A DNA stretch of 64,000 nucleotides. Origin: Candidatus Legionella polyplacis (lineage in GTDB: Bacteria; Pseudomonadota; Gammaproteobacteria; Legionellales; Legionellaceae). Below the pieces are notes generated by a model. That model had not been told where the DNA came from, searched no databases, and saw only the letters and a list, made by a program, of their open reading frames with translations. A program made the position numbers and the translations under genes. How positions within the stretch are numbered: the stretch's first letter is position 1; every line of letters starts with the position of its first letter. Shown here in pieces: positions 27,697 through 39,516 of the stretch. The stretch spans positions 62,001-126,000 of the forward strand of contig NZ_CP135136.1 of NCBI RefSeq assembly GCF_037013735.1, read 5' to 3'.

Positions 27697-30492
27697 TTAC
27701 GCAAATATTCTTTGTTCTTCATTTCCTGTCATGTTTCCTATACAACGATTGCAAAGATCTAGATATTTTAAATTATTTCCAATATCTTTACTTCTATGCC
27801 AACATCTTTCACATTTTTTATATTTACTCTTCTTAATTAAAATTTTTATATTTGTATCAAACTGATCTAAAATCTCATTATCTATTCGGAAAATTTTAAC
27901 ACTTGAAACTAATAAAATAAATTTTAATTCATTCTCTATTCTCTGAAGAGATAAAAAAAATTCTCTATTTACATATAACATAACTTCAGTTTCTAAAGAT
28001 GATTTAATAATTCCTAAAACACGTTGTTTTTCTAATTCTTTATTTACTTGATTACGAAGTTTTTGTATTTCATCCCAAAAATACATTTTAACATTAGAAA
28101 TATTTGGCCATTTATCATACCAAGATTGAATAAATATTGAATCATTATTACTGCCAGGTATATTCTTCCAAATTTCTTCAGAAGTAAAAGACAAAATAGG
28201 GGCTAACATTCTAGTCAAAGAATGAACAATATGAAACATTGCAGTTTGGCATGAACGTCTTGCTTTGCTTTCTTTTGCGTTAGTATATTGTCTATCTTTT
28301 ATAATATCTAAATAAAAACCACTCATATCTAATAAACAAAAATTATATATTTTTTGATATACAATATGAAAATTGTATTGATCATAAGCTTTGATAACTT
28401 CTTTTTGCAACCTCATACAGCGAAAAATAATCCATCTATCTATTTCTACAAGTAAAGCATTATTAAAAACTAAATGTTTTTCAGGCTCAAAATCAAATAA
28501 ATTAGCTAATATATATCTTATTGTATTTCTAATACGTCTATATGCTTCTTGAATACGTCTAATATTTTCATCTGAAATATTTATTTCATTTCTATAATCA
28601 ATAGAAGTTATTAACAACCGTAATATATCAGACCCATATTGATTAATTAAATCTTTCAAATTTACATAGTTTTTAGCAGATTTAGAAAATTTTTCTCCTT
28701 TAGAATCCAATATATATCCATGAGTCAAAACAGACTGATAAGGGCTACAATTATCAATTATTGTAGAAATAGTTAATGAAGAATTAAACCATCCTCTATA
28801 TTGATCGTATCCTTCTAAATATAAATTTACAGGAACAATAAAATTTTTTATTTTTTTAGACAAAAAACTATAAGATGTTCCAGAATCAAACCATACATCT
28901 AAAACATCATTAATCTTGATATATTCTTTATATTCAGAACCTAAAAATAATTTAAGATCTAGGTTCAACCAACTGTCTATTCCATTTTCTTCTATTAAAT
29001 TTGAAATTTTCTTTAAAAATTTATCAGTATCAGGATGCAATGTTTTAGTTGTTTTATGAATAAATAAAGGAATAGGAGTACCCCAAACTCTCTGACGAGA
29101 GATACACCAATCTGGTTTTTTGTTAATCATATCTATCATATGATTTTTTCCCCAACTTGGAATCCATTGAACTTTATTGATATTTTCAATAATTTTTTCA
29201 CGTAACTTATTTTTATCCATAGATATAAACCATTGAGGGGTTGCTAAATAAATTACAGGTGTTTTGTGCCTCCAACAATGAGGATAATTATGAGTTATAA
29301 AAGTTTGATATAACAAATTATTTTTTTTTTCCAAAATTTCAATAATTTTTTTGTCAGCTTTTAACGCACTTATTCCGCCTAATAAATTGATGTCTTTAAA
29401 ATAATAACCTTTTTTTGAAACTGTATTGATAATATTTAAATTATATTTTTTTCCTATTAAATAATCTTCAGGGCCATGAGCTGAAGCTATATGAACACAA
29501 CCAGTTCCAGAACTAACACTAATATGATTATCTAAAATAATAGGTACTTTACGTGAATAAAATGGATGAAAAAGCAAAAAATACTCCAATTCTTTAGCAT
29601 TTACATTTAATATAACTTTATATTCTACAATAGAATAACGTTTCATTACATCATCTATTAATAAACAAGATATTAAAAAATAATTTTGATACGTTTCTAT
29701 TAAGCTATACTTAGCATTTGAATTTAAACAAACAGCTTCATTAGAAGGTAATGTCCATGGAGTTGTAGTCCAAATTGGAACAATAATAGGTTTATTGGAT
29801 ATATCTAAACAAAACTTAGAAAAAAATTTTTTTACATTAACTAAAAAAAATGCAACATCAATAGAAAACGATTGTTTTTTATCATACTCGATTTCTGCTT
29901 CTGCTAAAGAAGAATTACAGTCAATACACCAATAAATAGGTTTGAATCCGTATTCTAAATATCCTTCTTGAATAACTTTTCTTAACACACGAATAACATT
30001 TGCAACATAATGTTGATTCATTGTTAAATAGCAACTATCCCAATCAGAAAATATACCCAAACGTTTAAATTCTTTTTTTTGAAAACTAATTTGATTTTTT
30101 GCATATTTATAACATTCTTTCCTAAATTCTAAAAAATCAATATTTTTTCCACATTTCCCAAATTTTTTTTCAATATTTAATTCAATTGGTAAACCATGAC
30201 AATCCCATCCTGGTATATAATTTATATTAAAATTACTAAAAATTTTAGTTTTTAGAACTATATCTTTCAAGATTTTATTTAATGCATGACCACAATGCAA
30301 ATCTCCATTCGCATAAGGAGGACCATCATGCAATACAAAATTTTCACATTTCATTCTGTGTTGCTTAATTTTTTTATAGATATTTTCTGAATTCCACTTA
30401 AGTAATATTTCATATTCACGTTTTATCAAATTTGCTTTCATAGGAAATAAAGTATATGGTAAATTTAAAGTATCTTTATATTTTTTTGTCAT
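27697..30492 (-). CDS. ileS: Isoleucyl-tRNA synthetase
   Basis: This class I synthetase charges tRNA-Ile and edits mischarged Val. HIGH appears as HCGH in PPYANGDLHCGHALNK and KMSKS as EKFSKSAKNY. The editing domain has TTPWTLPSNEAV. A C-terminal zinc finger is present, CERCWH...CNRC. I chose the ATG at 30492 (931 residues, MTKKYKDTLNLPYTLFPMK), which matches the E. coli N-terminus. A TTG six codons upstream is less likely. The start overlaps the 3' end of ribF by 17 bases, so the two are coupled. Confidence 0.97.
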   Translation of the reverse strand: MTKKYKDTLNLPYTLFPMKANLIKREYEILLKWNSENIYKKIKQHRMKCENFVLHDGPPYANGDLHCGHALNKILKDIVLKTKIFSNFNINYIPGWDCHGLPIELNIEKKFGKCGKNIDFLEFRKECYKYAKNQISFQKKEFKRLGIFSDWDSCYLTMNQHYVANVIRVLRKVIQEGYLEYGFKPIYWCIDCNSSLAEAEIEYDKKQSFSIDVAFFLVNVKKFFSKFCLDISNKPIIVPIWTTTPWTLPSNEAVCLNSNAKYSLIETYQNYFLISCLLIDDVMKRYSIVEYKVILNVNAKELEYFLLFHPFYSRKVPIILDNHISVSSGTGCVHIASAHGPEDYLIGKKYNLNIINTVSKKGYYFKDINLLGGISALKADKKIIEILEKKNNLLYQTFITHNYPHCWRHKTPVIYLATPQWFISMDKNKLREKIIENINKVQWIPSWGKNHMIDMINKKPDWCISRQRVWGTPIPLFIHKTTKTLHPDTDKFLKKISNLIEENGIDSWLNLDLKLFLGSEYKEYIKINDVLDVWFDSGTSYSFLSKKIKNFIVPVNLYLEGYDQYRGWFNSSLTISTIIDNCSPYQSVLTHGYILDSKGEKFSKSAKNYVNLKDLINQYGSDILRLLITSIDYRNEINISDENIRRIQEAYRRIRNTIRYILANLFDFEPEKHLVFNNALLVEIDRWIIFRCMRLQKEVIKAYDQYNFHIVYQKIYNFCLLDMSGFYLDIIKDRQYTNAKESKARRSCQTAMFHIVHSLTRMLAPILSFTSEEIWKNIPGSNNDSIFIQSWYDKWPNISNVKMYFWDEIQKLRNQVNKELEKQRVLGIIKSSLETEVMLYVNREFFLSLQRIENELKFILLVSSVKIFRIDNEILDQFDTNIKILIKKSKYKKCERCWHRSKDIGNNLKYLDLCNRCIGNMTGNEEQRIFA

Positions 30493-31435
30493 ATATATAA
30501 TCAACTCCAAAATTAAATTTTATATTCTTTATATCATGATAAATTTGTATTGTTAAATCTCTAATCGATAAAAATCTTACTTCATCACGAATTTTTTTAA
30601 TAAAAAAAATTCTTAATTTTTCATTATACAAATTATCATTAAAATTTAAAAAATATATTTCCAATTTAATTTGCTTTCTATTAAACGTAGGATTCTTTCC
30701 AAAATTTGCTACACCAATTAGCCAATTTCCCTTTTCTCTTTCAGCTCTTACAATAAATACACCTCTAATAGGAATTAAATTTAATCCTTTAACACTTAAA
30801 TTAGCAGTAGGTATTCCAGTAATTTTTACGTCACCACTACCTTTAACAACTTTTCCTAAAATACTATAATATCTTCCTAAAAATTTAGAAGCCTCTTTAA
30901 ACTTACCATTGTACAATAATCTTCTAATATAAGTAGAACTAATCCTTTTATTAAATTTTAAAAATTCTGGAAAAATCTGAATTATAATTTTACCATTTTT
31001 GCTATTATTCTTTAATAAATTAATATCACCAATTCTTTTATAACCAAATTTAAAATCTTTACCAACAAGTAAGTACTTTACATTTAAAAATGAAAAAAAA
31101 TAAATTCTTAAAAATTGAATAGCCGACATACAGGCAAGATATTTATTAAACCTTAAACAAAGCACATAATTAATATTAAAGTTTTTTAATAAACATAACT
31201 TTTCTCTCAAATTTGTTAATCTATAAAACTCTTTGTTACTATTTTTAAAATATTCATTAGATTGTGGCTCAAATATCAATACCACTGTAGGTAATTTCAT
31301 TTTTTCAGATTCTATACAAAATTTTTTTAATAAAGCTTGATGCCCTAAATGTACTCCATCAAAATTACCAATTGTAACTGCACTACCATTTAAAAAAAAT
31401 AAACAACTATTTTTATTATCTCTCAATAAACGCAT
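30476..31435 (-). CDS. ribF: Bifunctional riboflavin kinase / FAD synthetase RibF
   Basis: RibF phosphorylates riboflavin to FMN and adenylates FMN to FAD. The 319-residue protein has the N-terminal nucleotidyltransferase motif TIGNFDGVHLGHQALL. The C-terminal kinase domain has GIPTANLSVKG, IPIRGVFIVRAE and GVANFGKNPTF. Both domains look complete. It is first in the ribF-ileS-lspA set and 41 bases downstream of the groESL terminator hairpin when read along the plus strand. Confidence 0.96.
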   Translation of the reverse strand: MRLLRDNKNSCLFFLNGSAVTIGNFDGVHLGHQALLKKFCIESEKMKLPTVVLIFEPQSNEYFKNSNKEFYRLTNLREKLCLLKNFNINYVLCLRFNKYLACMSAIQFLRIYFFSFLNVKYLLVGKDFKFGYKRIGDINLLKNNSKNGKIIIQIFPEFLKFNKRISSTYIRRLLYNGKFKEASKFLGRYYSILGKVVKGSGDVKITGIPTANLSVKGLNLIPIRGVFIVRAEREKGNWLIGVANFGKNPTFNRKQIKLEIYFLNFNDNLYNEKLRIFFIKKIRDEVRFLSIRDLTIQIYHDIKNIKFNFGVDYIYDKKI

Positions 31436-31471
31436 TTTTCTTTAAAAACTAAAAATAACAATTATATAAAA

Positions 31472-31515
31472 AATAAACCCGCTACTTTTTTTTATAAATT
31501 TGTAGCGGGTTTATT
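31472..31515 (-). terminator. Rho-independent terminator of groESL
   Basis: A perfect 14-base-pair inverted repeat, AATAAACCCGCTAC and GTAGCGGGTTTATT, with a 16-base loop. On the minus strand it is followed by a T-rich tract. It lies about 66 bases after the groEL stop. It is the clearest GC-containing terminator in this window, which suits a very highly expressed operon. Confidence 0.88.
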
Positions 31516-31581
31516 TTCATAAAAAACCAACACAAAAATTACTTTATTTACATATTAAGTTACTACTAATGAATAATGATT

Positions 31582-33234
<1,653 letters not shown>

Positions 33235-33282
33235 TTACAATCTCTCCTCTACGTATTTTTATTATATAAAAACTTATTATTA

Positions 33283-33591
33283 TTATTTATCTTCAATTAT
33301 TATACCCATAATATCATCTTCACGCATTACTATAAATTCTTCACCCGATAACTTTACTTCGGTTCCAGAATATTTACCGAACAAAATTCTATCACCAATT
33401 TTAACGGATAAAGTTCTAATATCACCATTATCTAACAACTTACCATCTCCAACAGCAATAACTTCTCCTTGCATTGGTTTTTCAGTTGCTGTATCTGGTA
33501 TTAAGATACCAGCAGCTGTTTTACGTTCTTCCTCCATACGTTTTACAACAACTCGATCATGCAAAGGACGAATTTTTATACCACTTATCAT
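33283..33591 (-). CDS. groES: Co-chaperonin GroES
   Basis: The 102-residue lid of the GroEL chamber. It has [14 protein letters not shown] at the N-terminus, the mobile-loop region [20 protein letters not shown] and the C-terminal [11 protein letters not shown]. Four or five extra N-terminal residues (MISG) precede the usual MKIRPLHDR start. An AGGAGA ribosome binding site lies upstream of this ATG. First gene of the groESL operon. Confidence 0.98.
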   Translation of the reverse strand: MISGIKIRPLHDRVVVKRMEEERKTAAGILIPDTATEKPMQGEVIAVGDGKLLDNGDIRTLSVKIGDRILFGKYSGTEVKLSGEEFIVMREDDIMGIIIEDK

Positions 33592-33675
33592 TTCTTAATT
33601 TCTCCTAGTTTATCTTACTTTTACTTGTAATAACGAATTCTAAAAGTTTAGTAACTTAAACTTACCCTATACGTT

Positions 33676-33703
33676 ATATGGGGCTTACAAAAATAAATTC
33701 AAG
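33676..33703 (-). promoter_or_regulatory. Sigma-32 heat-shock promoter of groESL
   Basis: On the minus strand CTTGAA (33703-33698) and CCCCATAT (33683-33676) are separated by 14 bases. This is nearly the consensus for RpoH-dependent promoters, and the spacing matches the classic groE promoter. Transcription would start near 33668, leaving a leader of about 77 bases before the groES ATG. The run of C in AT-rich surroundings makes a chance match unlikely. It implies that rpoH is kept elsewhere in this genome. Confidence 0.85.
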
Positions 33704-34262
33704 AGCAATCTTAAAAAAAAATAATTTAAGATTTAATAATAAATTTTATTTGCAAAATATATATAACACAATTAAGTAACATAAAATTAATTCGCAAATT
33801 AATGCTTTAAATAAAAAATATATACCTTTAAGTATTTTTTTAATTCTCAAGATGAATAAAACTCAATGAGTAATTACTTTATTTTCACAACATATTTATC
33901 ACTTAAATACATAAATTATACTGGAATCTTGATAAAAAGACTAAAAATATTAGAAATTCCACAACATAAAAAACATAATAAAATTTTTCACCACAAAATT
34001 TAATGCTGAGAATAATCCTATCAAAAATATAATACCTTATATAATAAAAATATCATATCAACCCCATCATTCAATATTTTAAATCTATTAAAATACTTCA
34101 GACAGGGCTTAACGATATAAAAATACTATTTTATCTAATAAAAAAATAAATTTCTAAAAGATAATACTTCTCTATAAAACATATAAACATAACTTCTTCT
34201 TTAAAATATTTTAAAACTAAATCCTAAAAATAAAAATAAACAATAATACAACAGAAATACTA
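33704..34262. other. Long intergenic stretch with no recognised gene
   Basis: About 560 bases between the groESL promoter and the end of the Bax-inhibitor family gene. No frame stays open for long, and I recognise no tRNA, 4.5S RNA, 6S RNA or tmRNA signature. It could be a decayed gene or carry a small RNA, but nothing visible supports either. Confidence 0.55.
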
Positions 34263-34943
34263 CTATTCCTTATTTGACGAAGAAGTAAAAAATCCTAAAA
34301 CACTTAAAATGCTTATAAATAAATTATATATAGATACATATAATGACAATGTAGCCATAATATAATTAGTTTCTCCACCATAAACAATCTCGCTGGTCTG
34401 AAATAAAATTAATCCAGAAGAAAGTAAAATAAACAATGAGGATATTATTAATTCTATAATTTGTATATGAAAAACAACACCAACAATCATAAACAAAAAA
34501 GATACCATTGTAGAAACAAATAAAAATCCAGATAAAAAATTAAAATCCTTACGTGTCACTAATACATAACCGGATAATGCAAAAAAAATTACTCCAGTTC
34601 CTCCTAATGCAACATTAACCAAATGATATCCATTTGCAAAATTCATTACATAATAATTAATAGTTGGACCTAAAGAATATCCTAAGAAACCAGTAAATGC
34701 AAATACACTTAATAATCCTAATGAACTATGTCTTAACGAATTAGTTAAAAACATTAATCCATATACTCCAAAAATCATTAATAATGGATTTAAAGGTTGT
34801 ACATTAAAAATAAATGCTAAATAAGCTATTAAAGAACTAAACATAAACGTCATACCTAATAACAAATAAGTATTTCTCAAAACTTTATTAGTTTCAATTA
34901 ATACATTGCGATGTCTACTAGCAAAACTTACATTTCTATTCAT
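34263..34943 (-). CDS. yccA: Bax inhibitor-1 / YccA family membrane protein
   Basis: A 226-residue integral membrane protein with seven predicted hydrophobic segments. The N-terminal VLRNTYLLLGMTFMFSSLIAYL, the PLNPLLMIFGVYGLMFL segment and the central FTGFLGYSLGPTINYY match the UPF0005/BI-1 family. In E. coli, YccA modulates the FtsH protease, and other members are Ca2+ leak channels; which applies here cannot be told. It is divergent from tldD. Confidence 0.88.
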   Translation of the reverse strand: MNRNVSFASRHRNVLIETNKVLRNTYLLLGMTFMFSSLIAYLAFIFNVQPLNPLLMIFGVYGLMFLTNSLRHSSLGLLSVFAFTGFLGYSLGPTINYYVMNFANGYHLVNVALGGTGVIFFALSGYVLVTRKDFNFLSGFLFVSTMVSFLFMIVGVVFHIQIIELIISSLFILLSSGLILFQTSEIVYGGETNYIMATLSLYVSIYNLFISILSVLGFFTSSSNKE

Positions 34944-35170
34944 ATATAAACTCCGAATTTATTATTTTTCTAATTAGTTTAGCATATTAAAAAGTAATAC
35001 TCCATTTTTAAACTTAAAATAATATCTTATAACAAAAATACAATAATTCTTAACACAACACTTATTTATACTTAATAAAAGTATTTTTTATTTCTTGATA
35101 AAATATTGCTATTATACTTATAATAAATAATCTCACAAAAAACAAGTGCATAACAAATAAGGCATATTAT

Positions 35171-36661
35171 ATGGAAAATAACGATAATATATTAGACACA
35201 GCTAAAAATATATTACTAAATTCAACAGACATAGATGAACAAATTATAAATAAAATAATCACATCGACCTTGATACATAATGATTCCAGTACAGATCTAT
35301 ATTTTCAAAACAAAATATATGAATCCTGGTACATTGAAGATTCAAAAATTAAAAATGGACATTTTTCCATCAAACATGGATTTGGAATGCGATCTATTAT
35401 AGATGAAAAAATTAATTATACATATTGCGATGATATATCTCTATCTTCTATTAAAGAAGCAATGAAAATAATACAATCAATTCATGCAAATAAAAAAATA
35501 AACATATCTAAAAATTTAAAAAAGAAGAAAACATATATAGAAAAAATATATCATGAAATGAAACAATATTATTCTTCGATAAATCCAATTGATAATATAA
35601 GTCAAGAAAAAAAAATATCTATACTTCAAATGATAGATAAAGAAGCTAGAAAATTAGATCCAAGAGTTATTCAAGTATCCGCTTCATTAAACGGATGTTT
35701 TGAAGCAATTATTATTGCAAATTCAAATCTACAAAACAAATTAATAGCAGATATTAGACCATTAGTTAGTATAAAAATTAAAATAGTTGTAGAAGGAAAA
35801 AATGGGAAAAAAGAAACAGCACAAATTGGTGGAGGAGGAAGGACTTCTTACTCATATTTTTTTCAAAATAAAAAAGCAATAACATACGCTAAAGAAGCAG
35901 TAAAAGAAGCAATAACTAATCTTGAATCATTAGATGCTCCAGCAGGAAGCATGCCAGTTGTATTGGGACCTGGATGGCCTGGAATTTTATTACATGAAGC
36001 TATAGGACACGGATTAGAAGGTGATTTCAATAGAAAAAAATTATCAGCATTTTCTGGGAAAATTGGAGAACAAATAGCTTCTAAAGAAGTAACAATTGTG
36101 GACAACGGAACATTAAAAAATAAACGAGGATCTATAAATATAGATGATGAAGGAACACCATCGCAATGTACTACATTAATTGAAAATGGAATACTAAAAA
36201 ACTATATGCAAGACAACTTCAATGCTAAATTAATGAAAACTAAATCAACTGGAAATTGCCGACGTGAATCTTATGAGTATCCTCCTATTCCGAGAATGAC
36301 AAACACATACATGTTACCTGGAAAATTCAATCCTAAAGAAATAATTGAATCAGTAAAATACGGAATATATGCAACCAACTTTGATGGAGGTCAAGTAGAT
36401 ATTACATCTGGGCAATTTGTTTTCTCTAGCAATAAAGCTTATCTTATAAAAAATGGAAAAATTAGTAATCCAATAAAAGGAGCAACTTTAATAGGAAATG
36501 GAACAGAAATAATGAATAGAATAAGCATGATCGGAAATGATCTAAATTTAGACTATGGAATTGGAACGTGTATAAAAGATAATCAATCTATTCCAGTCGG
36601 AGTTGGTCAACCTACCATAAAAATAGATACTATTACTGTTGGAGGAACGAAAAACAAATAA
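35171..36661 (+). CDS. tldD: Metalloprotease TldD
   Basis: TldD with TldE (PmbA) forms a zinc protease that degrades unfolded peptides and matures some modified peptides. The 496-residue protein has the HExxxH site in LLHEAIGHGLEGDFNRK and the surrounding VLGPGWPGI. The region NCRRESYEYPPIPRMTNTYM and the C-terminal TITVGGTK are typical. Length is close to E. coli TldD (481). tldE is not next to it. Confidence 0.95.
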   Translation: MENNDNILDTAKNILLNSTDIDEQIINKIITSTLIHNDSSTDLYFQNKIYESWYIEDSKIKNGHFSIKHGFGMRSIIDEKINYTYCDDISLSSIKEAMKIIQSIHANKKINISKNLKKKKTYIEKIYHEMKQYYSSINPIDNISQEKKISILQMIDKEARKLDPRVIQVSASLNGCFEAIIIANSNLQNKLIADIRPLVSIKIKIVVEGKNGKKETAQIGGGGRTSYSYFFQNKKAITYAKEAVKEAITNLESLDAPAGSMPVVLGPGWPGILLHEAIGHGLEGDFNRKKLSAFSGKIGEQIASKEVTIVDNGTLKNKRGSINIDDEGTPSQCTTLIENGILKNYMQDNFNAKLMKTKSTGNCRRESYEYPPIPRMTNTYMLPGKFNPKEIIESVKYGIYATNFDGGQVDITSGQFVFSSNKAYLIKNGKISNPIKGATLIGNGTEIMNRISMIGNDLNLDYGIGTCIKDNQSIPVGVGQPTIKIDTITVGGTKNK

Positions 36662-36876
36662 AACATGAAAAAACAAATTTTTCTAAAAAAAATACTTTTT
36701 CTACCGTTACAAAATTAATCATAAATTATTACATTATAATTAATAACTATATAAATAATATTTTATCACTACATAATCAAAAAAATTATTCATAAATATA
36801 GATAGATCAATATTTTTAAAAAAGATTTTTTTTACAAAAAAAATAAAATTATCACTTTGATACCAATCAATCTTAT

Positions 36877-38274
36877 TTAAATTAGACTTAAAATTTTATT
36901 AAACTTTTTTTTTAAAATATCACTTAAACCAACCTTATAAACTGAAGGACGAAATAAACATTTATATTTATTAGGCAAAAATTCTAAACGTTTACTACTA
37001 TATTTGCTAATATCTACTAATTCTTTCGAAGAAAATAAACGCCTGCCTTTCTCCATAACTTTATGTAATAAAGGTTTCTGATCATATTTATCAATAAATA
37101 AAGATTTTTTATTATTAAAAGGATGATGCATAACAGAAACTTTATGTTCTTCACTTAAAGAAATTACATCTGCTCCTAAAAAATATCCATTTTTATCTAA
37201 AACTCTATATACTTGTTTTTTATAAGGAAAATTTTTTTTGTAAATATCATCAGAGTATTTAATACTTGGATTACAATTTAAAAAAGAAAGTTTATAAACA
37301 CCATCTAATGCTGCATCAGGATAACCAATAACTAAATCAGTTCCTACTCCAAAAATATCAATAGGAATTTTTTTATCCAGTAAATCTTTAATAACATATT
37401 CATTTAACTGATTAGAAACAGCAATTTTAATATAGTCCAAACCAGCAATATTAAGAGCATATCTTACTTTCTTTCCTAAATAAAATAAATCTCCACTATC
37501 TAATCTTACACCCATTAATTTTTTACCAGTTTTTTCTATTTCTTTAGCAACTTTAATTGCATTGGGAATTCCACTATACAAAGTATTATATGTATCTAAC
37601 AAAAAAAGACATGATTTAGGCCAAATAGAAAAAAAATCACGAAAAGCATCAGACTCTTTTTTATAACTTTGTACAAAAGAATGTGTCATAGTGCCAAATA
37701 CAGGTACTTGATAATCACGACCAATACTAACATTACTTGTACTATTAAAACCACCAATAATAGATGCTCTACTTGCATGATATCCACCTAAACCTTGAGA
37801 TCTTCTTAATCCACAATCAAATAATTGACAATTTCCAGCAATTCTTCGTATTCTGCTAGCCTTTGTAGCAATTAAAGTTTGAAAGTTTAAAATATTAAGC
37901 AATATAGTCTCAATTAATTGAGCTTCAATTAAATTGGCTTCAATAATAACTAATGGGCAAAATGGAAAAACTATCTCTCCTTCTAATACTGAATAAACAG
38001 TACCATTAAATCGAAAATTTTTTAAATAATTAATAAAATTGGAATGATACTTAAGTTCTTTAAAATATTTTTCATCAATTTCATCAAAATGAAACTTTTC
38101 GATCGCATTAAGTAAATTATCTAAACCAGCAAAAACTGCATATCCACCATTAAAGGGAATTTTACGAAAAAAATAGTCAAAAATAGCTCTATCTTTACTT
38201 TTTTTTCTTAAAAAATATACCTGCGCAGTTGTTAACTGATAATGATCAATATAACTCCCAGTCAATGCAAACAT
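36877..38274 (-). CDS. pncB: Nicotinate phosphoribosyltransferase
   Basis: This enzyme makes nicotinate mononucleotide from nicotinate and PRPP, the entry of the salvage route to NAD. The 465-residue protein has the catalytic His in VFGTMTHSFVQSY, the phosphoribosyl-binding VRLDSGDL and FGVGTDLVIGYPDAALDGVYKL. The N-terminal DHYQLTTAQVYFL is typical. It suggests that the symbiont takes nicotinate from its host for NAD. It stands alone, divergent from ispA. Confidence 0.93.
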   Translation of the reverse strand: MFALTGSYIDHYQLTTAQVYFLRKKSKDRAIFDYFFRKIPFNGGYAVFAGLDNLLNAIEKFHFDEIDEKYFKELKYHSNFINYLKNFRFNGTVYSVLEGEIVFPFCPLVIIEANLIEAQLIETILLNILNFQTLIATKASRIRRIAGNCQLFDCGLRRSQGLGGYHASRASIIGGFNSTSNVSIGRDYQVPVFGTMTHSFVQSYKKESDAFRDFFSIWPKSCLFLLDTYNTLYSGIPNAIKVAKEIEKTGKKLMGVRLDSGDLFYLGKKVRYALNIAGLDYIKIAVSNQLNEYVIKDLLDKKIPIDIFGVGTDLVIGYPDAALDGVYKLSFLNCNPSIKYSDDIYKKNFPYKKQVYRVLDKNGYFLGADVISLSEEHKVSVMHHPFNNKKSLFIDKYDQKPLLHKVMEKGRRLFSSKELVDISKYSSKRLEFLPNKYKCLFRPSVYKVGLSDILKKKFNKILSLI

Positions 38275-38578
38275 TTATAAAATCTCCAAAATTATATATA
38301 TAAAATACTATATATTCATATACATTAAAATTCCTATATATAAAAAAATAATATATTACTAACAACAATTTTAAAAAAATTTATATTTATAACAAAAATA
38401 ATTTTTTTTATATACAAAATCATTAATCACACTTAATATAACATTAATATCCATTAATATTTTTGATAAAAAATCATTTTTAAATTTAATTGATCCTTAA
38501 ATAAAAAATATAGTAAGATCATAATTGTTTATAAAAATAAATATTAGCAATTATTTTGTCTATAGAAAAAATAAATAA
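38275..38578. other. Divergent intergenic region between pncB and ispA
   Basis: About 300 AT-rich bases between two divergent genes, so it should hold both promoters. For ispA a possible TTGATC (38490-38495) with TAAGAT (38514-38519), spaced by 18 bases, can be seen. This is weak in such AT-rich DNA. No gene or structured RNA was recognised. Confidence 0.5.
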
Positions 38579-39508
38579 ATGAACAATAAAACTCTAGAAT
38601 ATTATTCAAAACGACACGAATTTTTTTTGAAAAATATTTTTCATGATATTGATATTCCATCTAAACGTATTAAAAAAGCAATTCTATATACACTTTTCCC
38701 TGGTGGAAAAAGAATAAGACCAATGTTAGTTTATTTATGTGGAGAATTATTTGGAATTAAAAAAAAATCTATATTAGATATTATCGCTGTGTCAATTGAA
38801 TTAATACATTGCTATTCATTAATACATGATGATTTACCATCAATGGATAATGATGATTATCGAAGAGGCAAGCTAAGTTGCCACAAATTCTTTGATGAAG
38901 CAACTGCTATTTTAACTGGAAATGCTATGCAAGCGTTTGCTACTGATTTTCTATTAAAAAAATTATCTAAATTATTAAAACCTAACAAAATAATATCAAT
39001 TGTACATATACTTTTATTAAGTTCTGGATTACAAGGAATAATCAGTGGGCAAAGTTTAGATTTACATATAACAAAAAATCATCACTTAAATAAAAAAACA
39101 TTATATAAAATATACATGTTAAAAACAGAAAAATTAATTTCTGCATGTTTCAAAATGGTTTATAAAATCCCTACAAATCCATCATCCCTAATTATAAAAA
39201 TAGTAAATAAATATGCACATTATTTAAGTTTAGCATTACAAATTCAAAATGATTATTTAGATTTTTATAATAAAAATTTTTCAGGAAAAAAACGATCTTC
39301 AGATTTTATAAACCAAAAAAAGACATTTGCAACACTATATGATAAAAATAAACTAAATAATATTATAAACACATATTTTCAAAAAGCTAAAAATATTATC
39401 CTTCCATTAGGAAAAAAATCTAAAAATTTGATTTTTTTAACAAAAAAATTAGAAAATTATACTAATCCAAATATAATAAACTATAAATATAAACAATCAA
39501 AAAAATAA
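38579..39508 (+). CDS. ispA: Farnesyl diphosphate synthase (IspA-type prenyltransferase)
   Basis: This short-chain trans-prenyltransferase makes C15 farnesyl diphosphate for undecaprenyl and ubiquinone side chains. The 309-residue protein has FPGGKRIRPML and the first Asp-rich motif DDLPSMDNDD at about residues 84-93. The second Asp-rich motif is altered: DDxxD reads NDYLD, with Asn224 in place of the first Asp. The later KKTFATLY lysine block is present. The family KTG motif is KTE. Activity may be reduced. Confidence 0.9.
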   Translation: MNNKTLEYYSKRHEFFLKNIFHDIDIPSKRIKKAILYTLFPGGKRIRPMLVYLCGELFGIKKKSILDIIAVSIELIHCYSLIHDDLPSMDNDDYRRGKLSCHKFFDEATAILTGNAMQAFATDFLLKKLSKLLKPNKIISIVHILLLSSGLQGIISGQSLDLHITKNHHLNKKTLYKIYMLKTEKLISACFKMVYKIPTNPSSLIIKIVNKYAHYLSLALQIQNDYLDFYNKNFSGKKRSSDFINQKKTFATLYDKNKLNNIINTYFQKAKNIILPLGKKSKNLIFLTKKLENYTNPNIINYKYKQSKK

Positions 39509-39516
39509 AAACAATT

